DNA from: Planctomycetota bacterium
GTDB lineage: Bacteria > Planctomycetota > UBA8108 > UBA1146
Assembly (NCBI GenBank): GCA_016776905.1
Contig: JADHSM010000020.1
Location: 1 to 53,711 of the forward strand
Direction of reading: 5' to 3'
Length of the DNA stretch: 53,711 nt
The notes beneath the pieces were generated by a model. That model ran no database searches, was not told the origin of the DNA, and was given only the letters and a program-made list of their open reading frames with translations. Below are positions 33,377-41,800 of this stretch, in pieces; within the stretch, counting starts at the first letter, position 1; each line of letters begins with the position of its first letter. A program made the position numbers and the translations under genes.

Positions 33377-34738
33377 TTACTTACCGAGGCAAAATTTGGC
33401 AAAAATGCGATCGAGAACCTCTTCAGGAGTCGCCTCACCGCTGATTTCCGACAGCCACTGTTGAGCCTCTCGGAGATCTGCCACGAGTAATTCGGGACCT
33501 GCCATGGCCCCCCTGCGGGCACGTTGAAGAGATTCCTTGCAACGCTCTAGAAGATGCCATTGGCGACGGGTGAATCGAAGGGCGGCGGAGTGAATCTCAC
33601 CCGGATCCAACTGCACTGTTTTAAATAATTCAGATCTCAAAGAATTCACGCCTTCGCCATCACTGGAACTGACCCAAAAGGCTTCTCCAAACTCTTCATG
33701 TAGGTGTGTTCTTTGATCCAAATGAGTCAGCACCTTGAGGCAACGATCCTTGATATCTTCAGGCAACTGTTGATATTCAGCCTTGATCGAATCCACAGAC
33801 CGACGGCCGTCGACCACCCACAGAATCGCGTCGTCTCCGCAGATCAAGTCTCTGGCACGCTTTAGAGCAAGACGCTCTATTTCTCCACCCGGCTCCCGAT
33901 CACCCGGAAGATCTAATATTTCCAGTGCCTGATCACCGTTATCGAGAAGGCCTCTGACCACATCTGTCGTCGTTCCCGCTTCTACGGAAGTGATCGCTAA
34001 ATCTTCACCCACCAAAATGTTCAACAGAGAGGATTTCCCAGCATTGGGCCACCCCCACAAGAGCACTCTAGGGACCCCAGGGCCCGATCGAGGCCATCTT
34101 CTTCTTTCCAACAGAGAGTCGAGGGCATCTTCGGCAGGCTGCAGGAGTTGCTCCAGTGCTTCCCCAGAAGGGGATTCGACTTCCTGTTCCGAAAAATCCA
34201 GTCCCGCCTCCAATAATGCAATAATGTCGATGAGTTGCCGTGATAGCGCATCTATATTCTGAGCCAATTCTCCCGATAGAACTCTTCGGGCAGCCGCTAA
34301 TGCAGTCCTGTCTTCCGCTTCGATCACCGTTGCGACAGATTCGGCTCGGCTCAGATCTATCTTGCCGTTCAGAAAAGCACGGCGCGTGAATTCTCCGGGA
34401 GTGGCAGCCCGAGCACCTTCGTCCGCAAAGCGACCCAGAACACCTTCCAAAATCGGCTGCCCACCGGGAAGAAAAAGTTCCACGCCCTCATTCCCAGTCC
34501 ATGATTTCCCCTTTGCCCAAGACACGGCAACGGCAGGAATGGGGAAATCACTTTGGCCCCAGCGTATTTGAACTCTTACTGGAGTTCGGGGTTCGATCAA
34601 TGAGCCGGAACTGAGACAGCGGTTCAATAGGCCTATGGATCCTTGCCCATCCAGCCTGAGTATCATCACTCTGGCTGGCGGAGGTGAACTGGAGAGAGCG
34701 AAAATGATCTCTTCTCCAGTACTCTCGGGATCATGCAT
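33377..34738 (-). CDS. mnmE: tRNA modification GTPase MnmE with altered G motifs
   Basis: MnmE, with MnmG, modifies the wobble uridine of certain tRNAs. The 453-residue protein has the N-terminal folate-binding domain with PGEFTRRAFLNGK (114-126), a helical domain and an inserted G domain. The terminal FCLGK keeps the catalytic cysteine. G1 is GWPNAGKS (229-236) with the potassium-linked Asn232. G2 is AGTTTD (254-259) instead of the usual GTTRD. G3 is DLPG (276-279) instead of DTAG. G4 is THLD (338-341) instead of NKxD. The ATG at 34738 has TGAGGT upstream and follows yidC by 7 nt. GTP specificity may be changed. The gene is intact. Confidence 0.92.
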   Translation of the reverse strand: MHDPESTGEEIIFALSSSPPPARVMILRLDGQGSIGLLNRCLSSGSLIEPRTPVRVQIRWGQSDFPIPAVAVSWAKGKSWTGNEGVELFLPGGQPILEGVLGRFADEGARAATPGEFTRRAFLNGKIDLSRAESVATVIEAEDRTALAAARRVLSGELAQNIDALSRQLIDIIALLEAGLDFSEQEVESPSGEALEQLLQPAEDALDSLLERRRWPRSGPGVPRVLLWGWPNAGKSSLLNILVGEDLAITSVEAGTTTDVVRGLLDNGDQALEILDLPGDREPGGEIERLALKRARDLICGDDAILWVVDGRRSVDSIKAEYQQLPEDIKDRCLKVLTHLDQRTHLHEEFGEAFWVSSSDGEGVNSLRSELFKTVQLDPGEIHSAALRFTRRQWHLLERCKESLQRARRGAMAGPELLVADLREAQQWLSEISGEATPEEVLDRIFAKFCLGK

Positions 34739-34745
34739 CGTTACC

Positions 34746-36650
34746 TCAGGATCTGTTTTTCCCACGACCTGGACGCCCAGGCCCCTTACCGGGGCCGGCG
34801 GGGCCAGGAGAAGAAGCTCCTTGGGAAGCGGCAACGGGTGCTGCCCCGGGGCCTATTCCAGCGGCAGCCAATTCCTTACGAATCATCTTCTGCTCGACGA
34901 TTCCGACAAGGGCAGAAATGATGAAGTAGATCAACAGCCCTGAAGCGAAGGAATAAAAGATAAATCCAAATGCCATCATCATGAAAGTCATCATCTTTTG
35001 CTGAGCTTGCACCTGAGGGTCGTCAGACTTGGGCATCATCCTTTGATTCACCAAAGTCACGACGACGTAGACGAGCGGTAACAGATTGAACCACTGACCT
35101 AACAAGGGAAGCGCGAATGGCATCTGGAATAACATGTCTGGCTGAGTCAGATCATCAATCCACAGAAATCCAGTTTGACGTAACTCTATGGCAACAGAAA
35201 AGGTATTGATGAGCGCAATCCAGATGGGCAACTGCATGAAAATAAAGAGGCACCCACCGAACATTGCTGCGGGGTTGACGCCTTCTTGCTTGAACAGTTC
35301 CTGAGTCTTTCGATGCTGAGTCGTCGGGTCGCTCTTGTAACGCTCCCGAATTTCATCCATCTGAGGTTTGATGCGAGCCATCCCTTGTTGCTGTACCTGC
35401 ATCTGACGCTGGTTTCTCTTGTTCACGGGATGCAAAACGGCACGAATACAAAAGGTCAGGAAAATTATTGCCAATCCCCATGATCCGAGAACAGATTCCG
35501 AGATTCTAAGAAGCCACAAGAAAGGACGACACAACCAACCAAAGAAACCGTAGTCGATCAGTTGAATCGCATCCCAACTTTGATTGGCATCGGCCTCGAG
35601 GACTTCTGGATCCTTAGGGCCAACAAAGAATGCATATTCATGCTCACTCCGAGGATCAATCATACGCCTGAAGCCGACCCGCATGGGCCAACCCTGAATG
35701 CCTTCATCGGAGTATTGATCATAGAGCGACTCGTTCACTCCAGGCTCGACTCCTTTGACAATGAGATTCGCTGTCGGAAACTCGAGGCCGTCCTCCACCC
35801 GGATAACTTGGGCAAAGTAGTTACTCTCGAGCCCACCCCAGGCCACCTTGGTTTTTGTAACCTCACCGCTCTCCAGAGCTTCCACTCCAGAATGAACCGC
35901 CTCCATGATGGATCCATCTTTGTTTCGCTGAGCATGAACCCATTGATTCGGATAAGAAGCGGCTCTTCCAGACGCATCGAAGCGAATTCTCTCGGCACCA
36001 AGAATCTCGTAGTAAAGCTCAGTTCCCGCAGGCCATGCCCCACCAAAGGAGACACGACTCGAAATCTCAAATCCTTCTTTGGGATGGATGGAGCAATGGT
36101 GAATTACGAATTGGTCGGCTGAAATTTGTGTCCGAAAACTGACCGAATCATCTGTTTGCTCGAGGACTTCCCAATTTCGTTGGGTCAAATCCAGATTCAA
36201 GGAAGAGACTCGAAGTCCGAGTGCGCCCTGAGACTTCAACTTTGGCGAGATCACCGGCAAAGGCAACTCATCATCGACGGACTCGTGATAGCCCATCAAT
36301 AACGCCTCAGTAAGAATCGCACCCTGACTTGAAAACTTCAGCTCCAAGTCCGCATTTGAGAGCGAAACAGAACGAACCGGAAATGTATTCGATCCTGCTT
36401 TCAGCGCAGAGACTTCCGTAACAGCCTGAGCCGTTGTATTCGGTACCGAATCTACAGACCCAGGGGACAATATCGGAATAGTAGACGAATCTCCGGTAGC
36501 TTGTCCGCCGACTGTGGTTTCAGAAACAACGGGATTAGAAACAACGGGATTAGAGGCTTCCTGATTCTCAGGAGGCGGAACGATCCAGTTGAGATACAAG
36601 ATCGAAATCGCGAAGCAAACGAGTAGTGCCTGAAAAGTTCTTTTATCCAT
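34746..36650 (-). CDS. yidC: Membrane protein insertase YidC
   Basis: This 634-residue insertase has the Gram-negative-type layout. An N-terminal membrane segment (about 5-22) is followed by a large periplasmic beta domain (about 60-360). The conserved five-helix core then follows, with RNQRQMQ, the cytoplasmic hairpin, NPAAMFGGCLFIFMQLPIW and the last helices near 560. The C-terminus is a Gly/Pro/Ala-rich tail ending in basic residues, which may contact ribosomes. The ATG at 36650 starts MDKRTFQALL, the usual family start. It follows the metallophosphoesterase by 13 nt and precedes mnmE, a common order. The periplasmic domain suggests an outer-membrane-type envelope. Confidence 0.96.
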   Translation of the reverse strand: MDKRTFQALLVCFAISILYLNWIVPPPENQEASNPVVSNPVVSETTVGGQATGDSSTIPILSPGSVDSVPNTTAQAVTEVSALKAGSNTFPVRSVSLSNADLELKFSSQGAILTEALLMGYHESVDDELPLPVISPKLKSQGALGLRVSSLNLDLTQRNWEVLEQTDDSVSFRTQISADQFVIHHCSIHPKEGFEISSRVSFGGAWPAGTELYYEILGAERIRFDASGRAASYPNQWVHAQRNKDGSIMEAVHSGVEALESGEVTKTKVAWGGLESNYFAQVIRVEDGLEFPTANLIVKGVEPGVNESLYDQYSDEGIQGWPMRVGFRRMIDPRSEHEYAFFVGPKDPEVLEADANQSWDAIQLIDYGFFGWLCRPFLWLLRISESVLGSWGLAIIFLTFCIRAVLHPVNKRNQRQMQVQQQGMARIKPQMDEIRERYKSDPTTQHRKTQELFKQEGVNPAAMFGGCLFIFMQLPIWIALINTFSVAIELRQTGFLWIDDLTQPDMLFQMPFALPLLGQWFNLLPLVYVVVTLVNQRMMPKSDDPQVQAQQKMMTFMMMAFGFIFYSFASGLLIYFIISALVGIVEQKMIRKELAAAGIGPGAAPVAASQGASSPGPAGPGKGPGRPGRGKNRS

Positions 36651-36663
36651 CGATCGCAATCAA

Positions 36664-37416
36664 TCAGCGACCCTCGATGAGACGAAGGGCCAGATTTTCG
36701 GGTAAAGGTGTGCGCCGAAAGCGACGAACTGTTTCTTCGACGGGGTATTCCACTCTACGGAATTCAACCTTTTCCCCCTCGACGATGACGTAGCTACTCC
36801 TAGGATCCCCATCTCTGGGTTGTCCGACAGAGCCGACATTAACTATTGACTTTGTTTGGCCGCAAATGACTTCACCATCCAGTTGCTCAGGGCTCATGAA
36901 GCGAGGCCCATCCTGGAACACACCAGCGACATGGGTGTGCCCAACAAAAGCAGTCTGTGTAGGAAAACTCTGGAAGATGGAATCCACCTTGCCCGGATCT
37001 TCTGTGCAATCCTGAACGAACAAATACTCTCTCGTGGGTTCTCGGGGTGTGCCGTGAGCCAGGAAGTAATCCCCCTCAGTATGGGTCAGCTTCATGGCAT
37101 CGAGAACTTGCCAGAGCACTCCGTTTTCTTCACGCGTAAAATCAGTGCTCATCAACTGCTGCTTGGTCCACTCCACGGCTGCACGTGCTCTGGGGTTAAA
37201 ACCCACCGGGTCGAACAATACCGCTTCCTCGTGATTCCCCAGCAAATTGACGGCAAAATCCTGACACAGTTGAAGGCATTCTCTGGGTTCAGGTCCGTAT
37301 CCGATGATGTCACCCAGACAGAAATACTGATCAACCCCCCGAGACTCACCGTCTTCAAGGACCGCTTGCAGGGCGGGTAGATTGGCGTGGATGTCGCTGA
37401 TGATGGCGATCTTCAA
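36664..37416 (-). CDS. Calcineurin-like metallophosphoesterase, YfcE-type family
   Basis: This 250-residue protein has the metal-site motifs of the family: SDIHANLPAL near the start, LGDIIGYGP (35-43), LLGNHEEAV (58-66), and GHTH near 158 with NVGSVGQPRD after it. Such enzymes hydrolyse phosphodiesters or phosphomonoesters. The natural substrate is not clear from sequence. It has no signal peptide. The TTG start has AGGAGG 7 nt upstream. It is the first gene of the run leading to smc, so the promoter should lie in the 466-nt gap before it. Confidence 0.9.
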   Translation of the reverse strand: MKIAIISDIHANLPALQAVLEDGESRGVDQYFCLGDIIGYGPEPRECLQLCQDFAVNLLGNHEEAVLFDPVGFNPRARAAVEWTKQQLMSTDFTREENGVLWQVLDAMKLTHTEGDYFLAHGTPREPTREYLFVQDCTEDPGKVDSIFQSFPTQTAFVGHTHVAGVFQDGPRFMSPEQLDGEVICGQTKSIVNVGSVGQPRDGDPRSSYVIVEGEKVEFRRVEYPVEETVRRFRRTPLPENLALRLIEGR

Positions 37417-37882
37417 CGCAACTCCTCCTGATCAGGACGAAAAGAAAACATACAATGCAGTCAACGCTCTGATGACCATAGGATCAAGGACCCCGGGATG
37501 ACCCAAGTTCGGCTTACAATTCCGACCCTGAGCAAGACTCAAGAGCATTCACTCCCAACGCTTGAGGGATGGTAACCTCTCACACGCCTGATTCCAGCGA
37601 AGGCATCCATGTTGACGCTGATTACTGTGCGGATGCGGATGACTGCGCTGCTGCTGACGACTGCAAAGAGTTGCTCGACAGCCCCAAGAACACGATTCTT
37701 GGGGAGATCCCCTCTTTCAGCCTATGTTTCAGAGATCGATCCCGTTCTCGGCGTTCCACCTTTTTCACCGACATTTCGTCATTTCGTCATTTCGTCATTT
37801 CTCCGATCTCCCTCCTCTTCCCTGCCGATTCAAGAGTGGGGATCGCAACATCCAGATAAAACGACACTAATTCTGACGAAGA
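37417..37882. other. Intergenic region with hairpin and 8-bp tandem repeat
   Basis: No convincing gene is present. The plus-strand open frames lack a ribosome site, although one (37569-37859) has a Cys/Asp/Ala-rich start. It holds an inverted repeat CCCCAAGAA-cacga-TTCTTGGGG (37682-37704), which may end the radC transcript, and the tandem repeat listed separately. Promoters for the metallophosphoesterase operon should lie near 37420-37500. Confidence 0.5.
37774..37801. repeat. 8-bp tandem repeat TTTCGTCA, 3.5 copies
   Basis: Three perfect copies of TTTCGTCA and a partial fourth lie in noncoding DNA downstream of radC. Such short repeats can vary in copy number by slippage. No function is implied. 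Confidence 0.9.
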
Positions 37883-38662
37883 TCACCCCTCAGTCTGTCG
37901 CTCCCAAGGTCCTGACTGGAGGTCTCTCAGCGAATGCCACTCCCCTTGACCACAAATCACATGATCAAGAAGGGGAATACCCAACCATTGACCACAGCGA
38001 TGTAACCTTCGTGTCACTTTCACATCTTCTCCAGATGGGCTGGGGTCACCCGAGGGATGATTATGGGCCACGATAATTGCGGCTGCCGAAGCGAGGATGG
38101 CTGGGCGATAGACTTCTCTAGGATGAACGATACTGGCGGTCAACGAACCAATACTGACGGTTCTAGTCGCCAACAAGCGATGCCTGACGTCCAGTAATAA
38201 GACGCTGAAATGCTCTCGTCGATCTCCAGCGAGGCTCCACTCTAAATGTTCAAATACCTGTCGAGATGAAAGAAAGGGATCCCCTAAGTTCCATCTTTTT
38301 AAAGAACTCCTTCTTCCCAATTCGAATGCTGCAACAAGACGCAATGCAAGCACTGGGCCGACACCTGGAATCTTTTTCAACGATTCCACTCTTGCCTTTT
38401 GACCATTCCCCGGCTGTAGCTCACGAAGCAGTTCCTCTTTCCATCTGTCATTCACTCTCTCTTCGAGATCAGGAGACTCTGCAGAATTTGAACAAAGGGC
38501 CCCTCGACATCGATATCGCATCGATTCAGCGGCTGGACTCTCGCTCGAGCCTATGACTTTTTCGGGGAGATAGGCTCCGCCAGTAAGAATTGACAAGAGT
38601 TGATCATCGGAAGATTCACCATGTTCACCCTGCCACTCATTTTCCGAAATTTCATCCTTCAT
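37883..38662 (-). CDS. radC: RadC/JAB-domain (MPN+) protein
   Basis: This 259-residue RadC-family protein has a helix-hairpin-helix segment at 98-118 (IPGVGPVLAL) and a JAB1/MPN+ metalloprotease-like domain. The JAMM metal site is His200, His202 and Asp213 in HNHPSGDPSPSGED, with Glu150 upstream. The biochemical role of RadC is unsettled; the domain may be a peptidase or nuclease-associated. The N-terminal 70 residues are acidic and less conserved than usual. The ATG at 38662 has GGAGTG upstream. The open frame goes on to 38845, but that part is encoded by low-complexity repeats and is unlikely to be protein. Confidence 0.93.
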   Translation of the reverse strand: MKDEISENEWQGEHGESSDDQLLSILTGGAYLPEKVIGSSESPAAESMRYRCRGALCSNSAESPDLEERVNDRWKEELLRELQPGNGQKARVESLKKIPGVGPVLALRLVAAFELGRRSSLKRWNLGDPFLSSRQVFEHLEWSLAGDRREHFSVLLLDVRHRLLATRTVSIGSLTASIVHPREVYRPAILASAAAIIVAHNHPSGDPSPSGEDVKVTRRLHRCGQWLGIPLLDHVICGQGEWHSLRDLQSGPWERQTEG

Positions 38663-38729
38663 ATTCACACTCCGAGAAGTCTCATCATGGATATCAAAGG
38701 CTCCGCCATTGGTGCACTCTTCAACTCGA

Positions 38730-38789
38730 AAGAGTGAAAGAGTGAAAGAGTGCAGGAGCAGCGAGCAGCGAGCAGTCAGCAGCGAGCAG
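38730..38789. repeat. Short tandem repeats (GAGTGAAA and AGCAGCG units)
   Basis: Copies of an 8-nt GAGTGAAA unit (38730-38752) are followed by about 4.5 copies of a 7-nt AGCAGCG unit (38757-38789, one copy changed to AGCAGTC). They sit upstream of radC in noncoding DNA. Confidence 0.85.
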
Positions 38790-38833
38790 ACCAGCCTTGA
38801 TCGAGTCGACAAAAAAGGGGACCCCATAGATGG

Positions 38834-38875
38834 TGAAATGCCCACCCCCCTGAGTACAGAGGAGTGGGCATTTCA
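38834..38875 (-). terminator. Long hairpin after the large multidomain lipoprotein gene
   Basis: TGAAATGCCCAC and its perfect complement form a 12-bp outer stem, with a further imperfect inner stem around TACT. It lies 21 nt beyond the stop of the next gene. No strong T tract follows, so it may be a terminator or an mRNA 3'-end stabiliser. Confidence 0.7.
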
Positions 38876-38896
38876 TAGGCCGTATTCGGTCGAGTC

Positions 38897-41800
38897 TTAG
38901 AGTCCGTCAGGTGTGGGATCTTCACCGGGATCAGGGAATGGAAGCGCCGGAGGGGGGCCGCCGTCGAAAAGCCAAGTGGCCAAGACGACAGCATCTCCAA
39001 TATGAACGACTCCGTTGTCATCCACGTCGGCGCTATCGAGCAGGACGGGAGCAGCCCCTGATCCTGCAACATATGCTGCGATCATGGCAACGTCTGCAAT
39101 ATTCACAAGTCCGTCACATGTCACATCCCCACGAAGGAAGATTCCATCGTCGAAGTAGACAAATCCGTCAGGGAAATCACTGATCACTATTCCAGCAGAA
39201 TCTAGGAATCGAAGATCAACGGGTCCGGTCACTGTCGAAGCGGGAATACGAACGGTGGCCATCGTTCCGTCAGGGTTGATCTGAACATTTGAAGAAGCCA
39301 CGTCTCCAAAGAGAACGGTTAAACCTTCAGGGATTCCAATACCATTGACGAGCATCGTTGTAGGACTGCACACAGAACCGTCACCCGGCGTGTAACTCGT
39401 AATTGAGGACTCATAGTAATCAAAGCCTTGAGTTAAGACCGCCTGTCCAAACTCGGTCAACACTGTCACATCAACAGCGCCTTCCAGAGACTCCGGTGTC
39501 GTCGCTAAAATCGTACCGGAATCAATAAAGACTATTTCCGTTGCGGAGTTGGCTCCAAAGAAAATGCTACTGGTCGGAGTAAAGCCGGTTCCATTCAAGA
39601 TCACCTGAGTCCCTCCAACTGTCGGTCCCGTTGAAGGATCTACAGAAAGTAAGGTCGGAGCTTGTGGCTCGGCAAGCACAAGGAAGTCTGCAGGAATGAG
39701 TATGGGCGTTATCGAAGAGGCCACTGAATCCACAAACAAGTTTTCGATTTCGGCACCACCGGTGTCATAAACACCGAAGTTAATGAGACTCGTGGTCCCT
39801 TCTTGCGCATCCGGGGAGACGAGGAATCTGAAGTAACCTAACTCTGCTGTGGGATTAGCGGGGATCGCATCAAAGGTTGAAAGAACCGATCCATAGGCTT
39901 TTCCATTTAAGGGGTCAATCCCAGAGAAAAAGAGCCCAAATGCTCCGGAGAGGTCTTCGCCCACAGTTCCAACATTGCTCACTTCAAGGCAGGTCAATAC
40001 CGCTGGATCGTAATCCAATACCACTGAGTAACCTGTCAGCGACTGACTCCAAACGCCTCTTGCCCAAATGACGACTTCTTCACCGGGAACGAGAACACCG
40101 GAGTCCATAAACAAGGCGTTTCCAACAACCTCCATACCTCCGTCGAGAAGATCAGGAGAAGACACCGTCCCTGCCGTGCTCTGAAGCGTTCCACCAACAA
40201 GGTGAAAAAGAACCGGCCCTAACAGGGAGAAGTCAGTGTCGACATTCCCTTGGAAGGTCGCCAGTAAAGTATCCGCTCCTGCGGTTGCTGATCCGGTCGC
40301 CACTTCAACAGTCACTCTTCTCAATCCCGAGAAGGTTCCCAAGGGGTTATCTGTCACTATGAGGTCACTCGCTGGAACGCCTGGGACTGTCACAGAGAGG
40401 TCATTCAGAATATTTCCATCGTAGTCGATTTGGAAACTCCAACTCGAAACACCCTCTAACAACTGTCCGAGGATATCCACAGAGAAGTCTCGTCCGATCA
40501 CGATACTCGTAGGGTCGTAGTAGATTCGTTCGATGATTTCGACTGAGCAACTCGCCGACGGAGCTGAGTAGTTAACACCATCTAGGAAGTAGTAGCCAAT
40601 GACCCGATAGCTCCACTCACCTGAGCCTGCCACATCCGTGAATGATGTTTCTGACCCAGGAAGATTATAGAACTCAGTTCCAGCGGATCCTGTACGTTCA
40701 AGAACAACCTCGTCATAACTATAAGCTTCAGGTCCATTTTCCCATGTGATCTCAACAGTGGGACCATCTGTAATACAGGAAAGTTGTGAAGGAGGCGCGA
40801 GAGGTACGTCTACGACATTTGCCTGAACATTCGTACTCAGTCCCCCATCTCCAGAGGCCTGAATCGAAAAGTTATGAGGTCCAGGGAGTCGGTTTTCTGC
40901 TAAAAATTCTGTTTCTTGCCCACCCAGTGTGGCGATGAGTTGTCCACTATCAAAAACCCTGATGAGAGTGTAATACTCCCTGTTGGTCCAAGTCACACGA
41001 ACGTCGTCGGTATCGACGATGGCCGCGAGGACGTTTACCGGAGCATCGGTTCCGATACCGCCTTCATCTTCGACGAGACATGTGGCTCCTATAGAGGTGG
41101 CACCCCCCTGAACCGCACGAATTTCGTAGAGGTGTGCTTGCAGATTTACGAAGTCGTCGTAGAAAGTTTGGCTCGCCGATAACTCAATTAACAAATTTCC
41201 ATCTCTGAACAATTGCCAGCCGGAAGTTCCGGGGAGTGAAGTCCAATCCAATAGAACCGTACTCAGATTAGTAATACTCCTAGAACAGGTCAAAGTCGTC
41301 ATAGGAATAATCACTGCTGAACAAGCCGTCGCTGAAGATGCGATTCCGGCTCGCACTCCGGTCACAGAATAATTCAGCGATCCTTGACCAGGATCCGTGT
41401 CTGTGAATGTCGTACTCGAACCAGAAATCGTTGCCAACAACGCTCCTGATTTACGTATTTCAAGTCCTGCTTGAAGATCGTAATTCACGGGGTTCGTCCA
41501 GTTGAGGAACACTTCAGCCGCTGTTCCGGCTGATTGAATCTCACAGGTAAGATCTTCAGGGGCATCGGTCGTAGATGGGATAATGATCACACCTTGAGCA
41601 GAAGCGATTTCTGCAGCGAGAATTGCTCCAGTATCTGAAATGATTCCATTATTGGACCAGTTCGTGCCCTCAATATTGAGACCATCAGCAAGCAGAAACT
41701 GAGCCTCACCAAGGATACTTGGCTGAGCCTGCATGAGAACTCTTGCGATCGGCACCTCTGTACCCGCGGGGATAAATCCGTTGATACTCATCTCGGCTGC

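Noticed and set aside
37569..37859. Cys/Asp/Ala-rich 96-codon open frame
   Set aside because: There is no ribosome site. The interesting part is only 30 residues, and the rest crosses a hairpin and a tandem repeat.
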